DNA of 64,000 nt from Aquisalimonas sp007126095 (GTDB lineage Bacteria; Pseudomonadota; Gammaproteobacteria; Nitrococcales; Aquisalimonadaceae). Below the pieces are notes generated by a model, which saw only the letters and a list, made by a program, of their open reading frames with translations, was not told the origin of the DNA and ran no database searches. Both the position numbers and the translations under genes were made by a program. Shown here one piece after another: positions 9,187 to 17,912 of the stretch (its first letter is position 1; each line of letters starts with the position of its first letter). The stretch spans positions 201,405-265,404 of the forward strand of contig NZ_JBLWFT010000003.1 of assembly GCF_048323695.1 (NCBI RefSeq). Reading direction: 5' to 3'.

Positions 9187-10356
9187 TTACTCGCCGTAGG
9201 ACTCGAGATCGACGCGCGAGAAGACCTGGTCCCAGTAGAGGCGGGCCAGCTCGTCGCTGGAGTCCACGCCCTGCACCCGCTCGATCCACTCCTCGAGAAT
9301 ACCTCGGAAGTCCTCGATCATCTCCTCGGCCCGCTCTACACCATGGTTCTCGCGGTAGTTCTCCGCGATGCGCTCCATGTCCGCCTCGATGAAGGCAACG
9401 GTGTCGTCCACCAGACCGTCGTCCGGCTCGTGGACGGTGATCTTGTCCATGTCGCGGACCTTCTGCATGTTCTCCTGGTGACCCTGTTCGTACACCCAGC
9501 TCATCTCCGCCGACATCACCGCCGACGCGCGCATGAGCGCTTCGCGCTGGTCGCCGTCCAGGCTCTGCCACGTCTGCATGTTGAGGTTGTTGCTGCCGAC
9601 ACCGCCGAACACACCGCCGGGCATGTCCACGGTGATGTCCTCGATCACCTCGATGAGATTGACGATGGTCAGCTCCGGGGTGGAGTGCACGCTGCAGTCC
9701 ACGGCGCCCTGGCTCAGGGCTTCGTAGGTCTCGTGCTGGGACAGCGACACCGGCGAGGCACCCATCTCGCGAACCCAGCGCGACCACTGGGCACCGCCGA
9801 CGCGCATGCGTTTGCCGCTGAGATCATCGCTGCTGGTCACCTCGCCATTGCACAGCAGGTAGTAGGGCGAGGTGGCCGCCGACCCGGCGAATACCTGGTT
9901 CTGCGCCCGGAACTCGTCGTGGCATTCCGGGCAGTGATGAAAGATGAACTCCGACATGGCGCCGCCGTAGGCGAGGCCTGACTTGTCCACTGATTCGCCA
10001 CCCACTTCCAGCAGCATGGACAGCTCCGCCGCCAGGTTGGAGCTGGGGTACTCGGACGGGAAGTACGGCAACAGCAGAATGCTGCTGTCCGCCGTGCCGT
10101 CACGCAGGCCGGTGGAGCTCTCGTCGAATTCCAGCAGCGAGCGGGGGAAGACTCGCGCGGTCAGCTCACCGCCGGAGTACTCCTCCAGCGCGTCGGCGTA
10201 ACGGTTGGCGGCGTCGGCGCCAAGAGAGCCGTCGGCGTAACCGATGGCGAAGTTGAGCTGGCGTGCATCCGCGGCCGCGCTCATCGCCACGCCGGCGACC
10301 AGGGCTGGCAACACTGCCAGAAGTCGTTTTCCAGTTCGATGCGTTCCGGTCCCCAT
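9187..10356 (-). CDS. TRAP transporter substrate-binding protein (DctP-like), paralogue 2
   Basis: Periplasmic receptor of the adjacent DctQM permease. 389 residues from the ATG at 10356, which has a strong GGAGGAG site. The much longer in-frame extension to 10506 would place the signal peptide internally and overlap the neighbouring gene. Signal peptide: RLLAVLPALVAGVAMSAAADA. Mature part begins QLNFAIGYADGS, like its two paralogues. Shared features are CPEC, LLCNG, RMRVGGAQWSRW and VDCSVHS. It is the first gene of the SBP2-dctQ-dctM-aacS-SBP1 operon and has an operator-like palindrome about 110 bp upstream. Confidence 0.92.
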   Translation of the reverse strand: MGTGTHRTGKRLLAVLPALVAGVAMSAAADARQLNFAIGYADGSLGADAANRYADALEEYSGGELTARVFPRSLLEFDESSTGLRDGTADSSILLLPYFPSEYPSSNLAAELSMLLEVGGESVDKSGLAYGGAMSEFIFHHCPECHDEFRAQNQVFAGSAATSPYYLLCNGEVTSSDDLSGKRMRVGGAQWSRWVREMGASPVSLSQHETYEALSQGAVDCSVHSTPELTIVNLIEVIEDITVDMPGGVFGGVGSNNLNMQTWQSLDGDQREALMRASAVMSAEMSWVYEQGHQENMQKVRDMDKITVHEPDDGLVDDTVAFIEADMERIAENYRENHGVERAEEMIEDFRGILEEWIERVQGVDSSDELARLYWDQVFSRVDLESYGE

Positions 10357-10458
10357 GATGATCTCCTCCAGACGTCTCGTCATTGTTATCGCCAGCAGCC
10401 GTCTTCTGTGGACGGCGCTCTCCTTGGGCATCCTCGGATACTGGCTGGTGACTGCGCC

Positions 10459-10474
10459 TCGTCCGAAACGACGA
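10459..10474 (-). promoter_or_regulatory. Putative operator upstream of TRAP operon
   Basis: On the gene strand TCGTCGTTTCGGACGA, arms TCGTC/GACGA, centred about 110 bp before the paralogue-2 start. It lies between that gene and the stop of the acyl-CoA dehydrogenase. It is identical to the copy at 21377-21392 and one base different from that at 12992-13007. Confidence 0.6.
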
Positions 10475-10477
10475 TAT

Positions 10478-11641
10478 TCATCCCGATCGACGCTCATCCA
10501 GGCCAAGACCCCGGCCGATGATCTCCTTCATGATCTCGGACGTGCCGGCGTAGACGCGGGAGATGCGCGCGTCGGTGTACATGCGGCAGATGCGGTACTC
10601 CTCCATGTAGCCGGCGCCACCGTGAAGCTGCACGCACGCGTCCAGCACCTCGCCCTCCAGCTCGCTGGCCGCCAGCTTGGCGCCGGACGCGGCCTCGGCA
10701 TCCAGCGCCTGGTCATTGGCCAGCATGACGCACTGATCCACCAGCGCCTGCACCGCGTCCAGCCGGGCGCGCAGGTCCGCCATGACGAAGCGGCTGTTCT
10801 GGAACGTGCCGATGGGGCGACCGAAGGCGCGGCGCTCCTTGATGTACTCCAGGGTGATGTCGAAGGCGACCTGGGCATGGGCGATGGAGGTGATGGCGCT
10901 CATCAGCCGCTCCACCGCCAGACACTCCGCCATGTGCCGGAAGCCCCTGCCCACCTCGCCCAGCAGGTTCTCCTTCGGCAGCCGCACGTCGTCGAAGAAC
11001 AGCTCGGCGGTGTCCTGGGCGTGCAGGCCCATCTTCTGCAGCCGCCGCCCGCGCTCGAACCCGGGCATGCCGCGCTCCACCACGAACAGGCTGATACCGT
11101 GGCGGCTGTCCGGGTCGGTGCGCGCGGCCACCACCACGAGATCCGCGAGAATGCCGTTGGAGATGTAGGTCTTGGCGCCGTTGAGGAGCCAGTGGTCGCC
11201 CCGGTCTTCGGCGCGGGTCCGGATCGCCGCAAGATCGCTGCCGGTGCCGGGCTCGGTCATGGCGATGGCGAGAATCGCGTCGCCCCGCACCGCCGGGGGG
11301 ATGAAGCGCTGCTTCTGCTCCGGCGTGGCGTAGCGATCGAGGTAGGGGCCCACCAGCATGGAGTGGGCGTTGTGGAAGAAGCCGATCTCGCCGTGGCGGA
11401 TCGTCTCTTCCTGCAGGATCTGATCGTAGCGGATGTCGCGAACGCCGGCACCGCCGTAGTCGTCTTCCGCCCACATGAGCAGAAACCCCTGCTCGCCGAG
11501 CGCCTGGAAGGCATCGCGGTCCACATGGCCCTGTTCGCGCCAGGCGGCGGCGCGCGGCCCGATCCGCTCGCGCATGAAGCGGCTGGCAACGTCCCGGAAC
11601 TGCACGTGTTCCGGGGTGAAGATGGTTCTCGGCATACCCAT
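10478..11641 (-). CDS. Acyl-CoA dehydrogenase (long-chain/isovaleryl-like)
   Basis: FAD-dependent alpha,beta-dehydrogenation of an acyl-CoA, passing electrons to ETF. 387 residues with MTEPGTGSDLAAI, the flavin-binding TYISNGILADLVVV, the helical ERRAFGRPIGTFQ and the C-terminal YAGTSEIMKEIIGR. In the last motif Ala replaces the Glu found in the medium-chain YEGT motif. In long-chain and isovaleryl types the catalytic base comes from another helix, so this need not mean inactivity. The ATG at 11641 has GGGGAG 6 nt upstream; a TTG at 11647 and a second ATG at 11635 are alternatives. It lies downstream of binding protein 3. Confidence 0.9.
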   Translation of the reverse strand: MGMPRTIFTPEHVQFRDVASRFMRERIGPRAAAWREQGHVDRDAFQALGEQGFLLMWAEDDYGGAGVRDIRYDQILQEETIRHGEIGFFHNAHSMLVGPYLDRYATPEQKQRFIPPAVRGDAILAIAMTEPGTGSDLAAIRTRAEDRGDHWLLNGAKTYISNGILADLVVVAARTDPDSRHGISLFVVERGMPGFERGRRLQKMGLHAQDTAELFFDDVRLPKENLLGEVGRGFRHMAECLAVERLMSAITSIAHAQVAFDITLEYIKERRAFGRPIGTFQNSRFVMADLRARLDAVQALVDQCVMLANDQALDAEAASGAKLAASELEGEVLDACVQLHGGAGYMEEYRICRMYTDARISRVYAGTSEIMKEIIGRGLGLDERRSG

Positions 11642-11677
11642 GGGCAACTCCCCGGGGCGGATGTGACGGGCGAACGC

Positions 11678-11712
11678 GCGGAGCGACCCGGACCGATCCG
11701 GTGCCGCTCCGC
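11678..11712 (-). terminator. Stem-loop after binding protein 3
   Basis: Outer stem GCGGAGCG/CGCTCCGC and inner stem CCGGA/TCCGG separated by a small internal loop, starting 9 nt past the stop of binding protein 3. As with the loop after binding protein 2, there is no T-run. It may lower read-through into the dehydrogenase gene. Confidence 0.5.
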
Positions 11713-11721
11713 CCGGTGGCG

Positions 11722-12882
11722 CTACATGCCGTAGCTGTCCACGTCCACTTTCGAGGAGACCTCGTCCCAGTAGAGCCGGGCGAGCTCGTCGGCGTCGTCC
11801 ACGTCCTCCACCAGCTTCAGCCAGCGGTCCAGCAGCGGCCGGAACTCCGCGATCATCTCCTCCGCCCGATCGACGCCCCGCTCCTGATAGCGGCTGGCGA
11901 TGGTCTCGAGATCCTCGCGGATGAAGTCGTGGGAGGCCTCCAGCAGCGCGTCATCGGGCTCGTGAATGGCGATGCCCTCCTGCTCGGCCAGGGTATGGTT
12001 GGCGATGTCCTCCTCGGCGTAGAGGTAGCTGAGCTCCGCCGACATCACCGTGGCCGCACGCATCAGGGCTTCGCGCCCGTCGGTGTCGAGACTGCGCCAG
12101 GTGTCCAGGTTCAGGCTCGCCGGGCTGCTGCCGCCGTAGGCGCCGCCCGGCACCTGCACGGTGATGTCCGTGGCCACGTCGGACAGGCTGAAGATGGTCA
12201 GACCGGTGAGATCGATGGAGGCGCAGTCAAGCACCCCCTGGCTCAGCGCCTCGTACATGTCGTTCACGGACATGGACACCGACGACGCCCCCAGGGCATC
12301 CGCCCACCGCGACCACTGCGCACCGCCGGCACGCACGCGGGTCCCCTGCAGATCATCCAGGGAGGTCACCTCCTCGGTGCAGATCAGGTGATAGGAGGTG
12401 CTGGACGACCCCCCGAGGAAGAGCTGGTTCTGGGCTTCGAACTCCTCGACGCACTCGGGGCAGTGATTGAAGATGAACTCCGACATGGCGCCGGCGTAGG
12501 CCAGCCCTTCGTGGCCCGGGGTGCGCTCGTCGGCCAGCTCCAGCGCCATGGAGATCTCGGCGACCATGTTGGCGTGGGGGTACTCGGACTGGAAATAGGG
12601 CAGCAGCACGAAGGCGCTGTCGGCGATGCCGTCGCGAACGCCGGACGACGCCTCCTCGAAATCCAGCAGTGACAGCGGGAACACCCGGGCGCTGAGGGCA
12701 CCGTCGGAGTATTCCTCCACGGCATCGGCCCAGCGCTCGGCCGCTTCAATGCCGATGGAGCCATCGGGGTAACCGCTGGCGTAGTTCAACTGCCGGGCAT
12801 CGGCCGCCGAGGCCCCGCCCAGCAGCAGGCCGGCCGCCACGAGAGCGGAAGCGGACACGCGCGTTATCGTCGTTGTGGTCAT
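11722..12882 (-). CDS. TRAP transporter substrate-binding protein (DctP-like), paralogue 3
   Basis: Third periplasmic receptor of the locus; no DctQM pair of its own is nearby. 386 residues from the ATG at 12882, with GGAGGAGAAG before it. Signal peptide ends near GGASAADARQ. The mature start QLNYASGYPDGS, CPEC (Cys141/144), HLICTE (Cys168), RVRAGGAQWSRW and LDCAS (Cys220) match the other two. It is followed by the acyl-CoA dehydrogenase and preceded by an operator-like palindrome and the LuxR gene. It probably shares the single permease or binds a related ligand. Confidence 0.92.
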   Translation of the reverse strand: MTTTTITRVSASALVAAGLLLGGASAADARQLNYASGYPDGSIGIEAAERWADAVEEYSDGALSARVFPLSLLDFEEASSGVRDGIADSAFVLLPYFQSEYPHANMVAEISMALELADERTPGHEGLAYAGAMSEFIFNHCPECVEEFEAQNQLFLGGSSSTSYHLICTEEVTSLDDLQGTRVRAGGAQWSRWADALGASSVSMSVNDMYEALSQGVLDCASIDLTGLTIFSLSDVATDITVQVPGGAYGGSSPASLNLDTWRSLDTDGREALMRAATVMSAELSYLYAEEDIANHTLAEQEGIAIHEPDDALLEASHDFIREDLETIASRYQERGVDRAEEMIAEFRPLLDRWLKLVEDVDDADELARLYWDEVSSKVDVDSYGM

Positions 12883-12991
12883 GGTGACTTCTCCTCCAGG
12901 TTCCGCCGACCCGCCCGCCCCGACTGACGACACGCCAGCCAGGGGAGGTGACGGCATGGGAGCAGTCTAGAAACGGGGGCGTGCGGCAGAA

Positions 12992-13007
12992 TCGTCCGAA
13001 GCGACGA
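12992..13007 (-). promoter_or_regulatory. Putative operator upstream of binding protein 3
   Basis: Gene-strand TCGTCGCTTCGGACGA, arms TCGTC/GACGA, centred about 117 bp before the start of paralogue 3 and 34 bp past the stop of the MalT-like regulator. Same spacing and orientation as the thiolase and TRAP-operon copies. Confidence 0.6.
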
Positions 13008-13040
13008 ATCACCGTCCATTCACGGCAGGACCCCGGGAGT

Positions 13041-15740
13041 TCAGTCGACCAGACCGAGGCGCCGGGCGATGGCCACGGCCTCGGTGCGGTTGCGGGCATC
13101 CAGCTTGGCGTTGATGTTGCGCAGGTGGGTGCGCACGGTGCTCTCGGAGACGAACAACATGGCGGCGATGCCGCTGTTGGAGTTGCCCCCGGCGAGCTGC
13201 TCCAGCACCCGCACCTCCTTGGGCGTGAGCGGCTCCGGCATCGCACCGGCGGCGCAGGCGCCCGTGGCGCCATGTTCACTGAGCCCGCAGGCGGCGTACA
13301 ACCGTTCACGGTACTCAGCGGGCAGGTCGGCCCCGGCACGGCTGGTAGTGAACGCCCGCACCGGGCCGGTGACCACATCGCCCTCGTCGGCGATGATGCG
13401 CACAAACCCTTCGTCGGCCGCGAAGCGCAGGGCGGGCTCCAGCTCCGCCATGGCGCCCTCGTCGTCGCCGGCGCGCGCCAGCGCCGCCGCCAGCAGCAGC
13501 CGCAGCTTCAGAGCACGGCGGTGGCGGCGATTGCGCTCGGTCTCGCTGACGGCCTGACGCAGCGGTGCCACCGCCCGGTCGGGCCGGGAGCCGTGCACCA
13601 GTAGTCGCAGGCGCGCCAGCGCCAGGGTTTCGATGTCATTGCCCAGGGCGGAATAGGGGGTGACCCGCGCCCACAACGCCCGGTCACGGGCACGCAGGTA
13701 CTCGTTGCGGGCACCGTGCAAATCGCCTTGGATCAGGCAGTGGCGTAGCCGCTCCAGCCGGGCGCTGGAGACCACCCGGGGAAGCTGCCCCTCGTAGCCC
13801 AGGTATTCCAGATCGGTGAGGAGCTGGAACGCACTCTCCGCGTCCCCGCGCAGGGCGGCGATCCGCGACATGGTGACGTGGGCGCTGATCATCTGATCGG
13901 GCAGCCGCACCCCACGCACCAGCGGCACGTAGACATTGAGCAACCGCTCGGCCTGATCCAGCGCATTGGTCTCGTAGAGCACCTCCGCCAGGGGCACGCC
14001 GGCCATGACATTGCCGTTGGTGTCGAAGCGGCGGTGGCCGTGCTGGGTTCCCGCGGCCACGCGGAAGCGCTGGGTGGCCTGGCGCAGCCGCCCGCGCAGC
14101 AGATCGATGGTGGCTTCCACCACTTCGGAGTAGATCATGTTGAAGCGGCCGGTACCGACGTCCTGCGCCAGCCGGGACGCCTCCAGCAGCTCGCGCGACT
14201 CCCGGTAGCGCCCCTTGATCATCGCCAGATAGGCCGCGGAGTTGGCGAGCATGCTGTAGGGGAAGTTCACCCCCGCCTCCAGTTCCTGGAGATTGGCCAT
14301 GGCTTCGTCGTAGGCCTGCTCCACGTGATCCATCATGGTCAGCAACATGGGCCGCACCGACAGCACGTGGGCGCGCGTCCCGGCATCCATATCGCCATGA
14401 TCCATGCGTGCGAGAATGGCCATGCCCTCCTTGTAGCCACGGCTGAACGCCAGCGCCCACACGTGGACCACCCGCAACCGGGGGTGGGCATCCAGCGCCT
14501 CGGCCGGGAGCGCACCCAGCCAGCGCGACAGCAACCGGAACCGCCCCTCCATGAGCAATTGCTCGGCGTTGTCCAGCAGAATGGCAACGGCGGTGTCGGA
14601 CTCATCGGACGCCAGCGCATGTTCCACCGCCGGAATGGGCCGCCCCCGCTCGCGATACCAGTCGGCAGCGGCGCGGTGCAGGGCGGCGACCTCCCCGGGC
14701 TGCTGCCGGTCAAGCTGGCTGCGCAGAAAGTCCCGGAACAGGCTGTGGTAGCGGTACCAGCTGCGGTCGTCGCTCAGCGGCAGCAGGAACAGATTGCGCC
14801 GCTCCAGCTCCTCCAGCATGCCGGCGCCATCCGCGCCCCCCGCCACGGCGTTGCATAGGTCACCGTTCAACTGGTGCAGCACGCTGGTGCGCAGGAGAAA
14901 GGTCTGCAGCGGCTCCGGCAGATTCGCGAACACGTCCTCGGCCAGGTAATCGGCAATGGCGGCACTGGAGCCGGAGAAGCCCTCCAGGAACGCGCCGGCG
15001 TCTGCACGCCGCTCCACGGCCATGGAGGCAAGCCACAGCGCTGCCGCCCACCCCTCCGTGGACTCGTGCAGACGCGCCACCTGGTTGGCGTCCAGGCTGA
15101 GCCCGCGATGATCGCGCAGGAAGTGGGTGGTCTCATCAATGGAGAAACGCAGGTCTGCCGGCTCCACCTCCAGCAGCAGGCCCCGGGCCCGGAGGCGGCC
15201 GAACCCAAGCTCCGGCACGGTGCGCGAGCCGAGGATCAGCTGGCTGCCTGGCGGGATATGGTCCACCAACTCCCGGACCAGCCCCAGCACGGTGGAGTTC
15301 TGCACCGACTCGAACTCGTCGATGAACAGCGAGAACGGCACGGCGCAGCTGGCGACGCGGTCCATGAGTTCCAGCGCGAGCTCGCCGCTGGCCTCGTCCC
15401 GGAGCTGCAGGTGGGCAGAGGCCGGTTCACGCTGACTGCCGCCCCCCGCGACGATGCGGTCCAGCGCCGCGGACAGGAACGCGAGAAAGCGATTGACGTC
15501 GTTGTCGGCCGGGTCGGCGGTGAGCCAGGCGGTGGCCACCTGCCGCGCCTCGCAGGCATCACGGGCCTGCTGCATGACCGTGGTCTTGCCGAACCCTGCC
15601 GGCGCACGAATCAGCACCAGACGGCTGTCCCGGTCATCGGCGATCCGCTCGACCACAGCAGCTCGCCGCACCTGAAACCGGGCGGTCAGGGGCGGGCGCA
15701 GCTTGGACAGCAGTAGTGATGGCGGCTGGTGCGTATTCAC
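13041..15740 (-). CDS. MalT/AlkS-like LuxR-family transcriptional activator (STAND ATPase)
   Basis: Large signal-responsive activator of 899 residues. N-terminal P-loop RAPAGFGKTT (about residues 45-54) starts a STAND NTPase; the LFIDEFESV Walker B follows. A long helical TPR-like region comes next, then a C-terminal LuxR helix-turn-helix (LTPKEVRVLEQLAGGNSNSGIAAML...ESTVRTHLRNI, about 835-895). Family members bind an inducer in the helical region and activate catabolic operons. The start is GTG with no clear ribosome site; a TATAAG -10-like box at 15750-15755 suggests a nearly leaderless mRNA. The most likely regulator of the surrounding carboxylate genes through the TCGTC-N6-GACGA sites. 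Confidence 0.92.
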   Translation of the reverse strand: MNTHQPPSLLLSKLRPPLTARFQVRRAAVVERIADDRDSRLVLIRAPAGFGKTTVMQQARDACEARQVATAWLTADPADNDVNRFLAFLSAALDRIVAGGGSQREPASAHLQLRDEASGELALELMDRVASCAVPFSLFIDEFESVQNSTVLGLVRELVDHIPPGSQLILGSRTVPELGFGRLRARGLLLEVEPADLRFSIDETTHFLRDHRGLSLDANQVARLHESTEGWAAALWLASMAVERRADAGAFLEGFSGSSAAIADYLAEDVFANLPEPLQTFLLRTSVLHQLNGDLCNAVAGGADGAGMLEELERRNLFLLPLSDDRSWYRYHSLFRDFLRSQLDRQQPGEVAALHRAAADWYRERGRPIPAVEHALASDESDTAVAILLDNAEQLLMEGRFRLLSRWLGALPAEALDAHPRLRVVHVWALAFSRGYKEGMAILARMDHGDMDAGTRAHVLSVRPMLLTMMDHVEQAYDEAMANLQELEAGVNFPYSMLANSAAYLAMIKGRYRESRELLEASRLAQDVGTGRFNMIYSEVVEATIDLLRGRLRQATQRFRVAAGTQHGHRRFDTNGNVMAGVPLAEVLYETNALDQAERLLNVYVPLVRGVRLPDQMISAHVTMSRIAALRGDAESAFQLLTDLEYLGYEGQLPRVVSSARLERLRHCLIQGDLHGARNEYLRARDRALWARVTPYSALGNDIETLALARLRLLVHGSRPDRAVAPLRQAVSETERNRRHRRALKLRLLLAAALARAGDDEGAMAELEPALRFAADEGFVRIIADEGDVVTGPVRAFTTSRAGADLPAEYRERLYAACGLSEHGATGACAAGAMPEPLTPKEVRVLEQLAGGNSNSGIAAMLFVSESTVRTHLRNINAKLDARNRTEAVAIARRLGLVD

Positions 15741-15794
15741 AGGCCGTCACTTATAGCACACCGCCCCTTTCGCTGGGCAGGGGGCGCCCGGGAT

Positions 15795-16607
15795 TCAGCC
15801 GCCGCGCTCCCCGAACCGCGGCGCGCGCTTCTCCATGAACGCGGCGACGCCCTCGTGGAACGCGTCCCGGTTCAGCAGGCCGCGCTGGTGCTCGCCCTCG
15901 TAGTCCAGCTGCGCCGGGAGGCTGTTGTGCTCCGAGGCCGCGAACGCTTCCCGCACCCGGCGCACCACGTCCGGCGGGCCGGCGGCAAGCCGTGACGCCA
16001 CCGCGCGGGCATCATCCAGAAGGGCGTCATCGTCGGTACACGCCCAGATCAGCCCCCAGTTGGCAGCGTCTTCGGCGGGCAGGCGGTCACCCAGCAGGGT
16101 CAGCCCCAGGGCGCGCGCGCGCCCGATCAGGCGCGGCATGTGCCAGGTCGCCCCCAAGTCCGGGAGAATGCCCAGGTTGGGCACAAACGGAAGCAGGAAA
16201 TAGGCCGAGCGCCGGGCGAGCACCACGTCGGCGGCCAGGGCCAGGCTTGCGCCCGCACCGGCCGCCGCGCCATTGACGGCAGCCACCACCGGCACCGGCA
16301 GTGCCTGGATGTCGCAGATCAGCGGATGGGAGAGCCGGTCCATGACGTCGCCCACGGCGTCGCCGAAGCTCTGTTCGCCGGCATCGCCCCAGAGCTTGTC
16401 CAGCTCGGCGCCGGCGCAGAAGCCGTCACCGGCGCCGGTGATCACCAGGGCGCGCACGCCAGTATCGGCGGCCACTTCGGCCAGCGCGGCGCGCATCTCC
16501 TCCTGCATGGGAATGGAGAGCGCGTTGCGCTTGTCCGGCCGGTTCAGGGTGAGCCAGGCGATGCCGTCGGCACGCTCCAGGGTAATGGTCTCGAAGGTGC
16601 TGCTCAT
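15795..16607 (-). CDS. Enoyl-CoA hydratase/isomerase, PaaG-like
   Basis: Crotonase-fold enzyme acting on an unsaturated acyl-CoA (hydration or double-bond isomerisation). 270 residues. Oxyanion-hole segments GFCAGAELD and AVNGAAAGAGASLALAAD are present. The ILPDLGATWHMPRLIGRARAL stretch has the Asp typical of PaaG-like isomerases rather than two catalytic Glu. The ATG follows GTGGAGTGATTC and lies 3 bp after the stop of the acyl-CoA dehydrogenase, so it is the last gene of the six-gene leftward operon. It would process the enoyl-CoA produced by the kinase/dehydrogenase pair. Confidence 0.9.
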   Translation of the reverse strand: MSSTFETITLERADGIAWLTLNRPDKRNALSIPMQEEMRAALAEVAADTGVRALVITGAGDGFCAGAELDKLWGDAGEQSFGDAVGDVMDRLSHPLICDIQALPVPVVAAVNGAAAGAGASLALAADVVLARRSAYFLLPFVPNLGILPDLGATWHMPRLIGRARALGLTLLGDRLPAEDAANWGLIWACTDDDALLDDARAVASRLAAGPPDVVRRVREAFAASEHNSLPAQLDYEGEHQRGLLNRDAFHEGVAAFMEKRAPRFGERGG

Positions 16608-16610
16608 GAA

Positions 16611-17912
16611 TCACTCCACGGTTGCGTCAGCGTCGCGCCACTTCCCCGGCCCCGTGTACCCGAACAGGTAGCCGGCCACCTTGCGGATCTGGATTTCCTC
16701 GGATCCTTCGGTGATGCGGTAACGGCGGTGATGACGGTAGATGTGCTCGAAGGGCTGGTGACGCGAGTAGCCGAGCGCGCCGAAAACCTGCATGGCGCGG
16801 TCGGCCGCCTCGCAGCAAAGCCGGTTCGCCCGGTAGTTGCACATGGCCACCCGGTCCGAGAGGCGGCGCTCGATCTCCAGCTTGGGCATGGTGTCCATCT
16901 GCCAGGCAGTCTGCCGGATCAGCAACCGCAGCATTTCCGCCTCGGTGGCCAGCTCCACCAGCGGGAACTGAATGGCCTGGTTCTTCGCCAGCGCCTGGCC
17001 GAAGGGCTTGCGCCGGCGGGCGTAGGTCACGCTTTCGTTGATGCAGTACTGGGCCGCGCCAAGGCTTGAAGCGGCCTGGCGGATGCGGTTTTCGTGCACT
17101 ACATGCTGCGCCACCGCGAGCCCGTCACCGGCGGCGCCGAGGATGGCGTCATCCGGCACCCAGACGTCGGTGAAACTCACCCGCGGGTGGTCGGTGGGCA
17201 TGTTGAACGTCCACAGGTACTCCTCGATCACCACACCGGGGGCGTCCGCCGGCACGATGAAGGCGGTGATACCGCTGGCGTCCCCGGCGTTGCCGTGGGT
17301 TCGGGCGAACACGACGCAGTGGGTGGCCAGGTGCATACCCGTGGTCCACATCTTCTCGCCGTCGATCCGCCAGCCGTCGACGCCGTCGCGCGCCTCCGGC
17401 ACCGCTGCCGTTTCCATGTGGGTGGCATCTGAGCCGTGATCCGGCTCGGTGAGGCCGAACGCCAGGTGCAGGTGCTCGTCCAGCATGCCGTGGATGAACG
17501 CCTGCTGCTGCGCATGGGTGCCGAAGTCCCGGAACAGCAGCACGAACGGATTGTTGGCGACGATGGAGTGCTCGTTCTGCAGGTCGTTGTGCAACCCCAG
17601 CCCCCGCGCCGCCAGGTGCTCGCGGATGGCGGTCATGGCCAGATGGGAGCCGTCCTGCCCCCCGTACTCCCGGGGCAGCGGGAAGCGCAGGTGGCCGGCC
17701 CGGTCGGCACGCCGGCGCGCCTCGGCCAGCAGCGCCTCCCACTCCGGCCGTGGCAGCCCGCCCCGCTCGAAATCGGTGCGCGCCCACTCGCGGCGGTGGT
17801 CGAAGAAGCGCTGATTGTCGTCCTGCAGTTCCAGGGGCCGGATCGCGTCCTCGATGAAGGCGTCCAGCTCCTGCAGGTAATCGGTGATGGCATCGGGCAG
17901 ATCGAAGTTCAT
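16611..17912 (-). CDS. Acyl-CoA dehydrogenase (ACAD10/11- or LvaC-like)
   Basis: 433 residues. FAD-dependent enzyme with FGLTEPDHGSDATHMET, GEKMWTTGMH, ARRRKPFGQALAKNQ and the C-terminal TEGSEEIQIRKVAGYLFGY, in which the catalytic Glu is kept. Start at 17912: its ATG overlaps the upstream small gene by 4 bp (ATGA), so the long in-frame extension to 18065 is rejected. Sitting beside an APH-like kinase and a DUF6285-like protein, it matches the LvaC role in Pseudomonas putida: converting a 4-phosphoacyl-CoA to an enoyl or 3-hydroxyacyl-CoA. That role is inference from gene order and family. Confidence 0.88.
   Translation of the reverse strand: MNFDLPDAITDYLQELDAFIEDAIRPLELQDDNQRFFDHRREWARTDFERGGLPRPEWEALLAEARRRADRAGHLRFPLPREYGGQDGSHLAMTAIREHLAARGLGLHNDLQNEHSIVANNPFVLLFRDFGTHAQQQAFIHGMLDEHLHLAFGLTEPDHGSDATHMETAAVPEARDGVDGWRIDGEKMWTTGMHLATHCVVFARTHGNAGDASGITAFIVPADAPGVVIEEYLWTFNMPTDHPRVSFTDVWVPDDAILGAAGDGLAVAQHVVHENRIRQAASSLGAAQYCINESVTYARRRKPFGQALAKNQAIQFPLVELATEAEMLRLLIRQTAWQMDTMPKLEIERRLSDRVAMCNYRANRLCCEAADRAMQVFGALGYSRHQPFEHIYRHHRRYRITEGSEEIQIRKVAGYLFGYTGPGKWRDADATVE

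Noticed and set aside
10357..10506. Longer start for TRAP binding protein 2 at 10506.
   Set aside because: It would overlap the acyl-CoA dehydrogenase stop and the operator, and would bury the signal peptide; the ATG at 10356 has a strong ribosome site.
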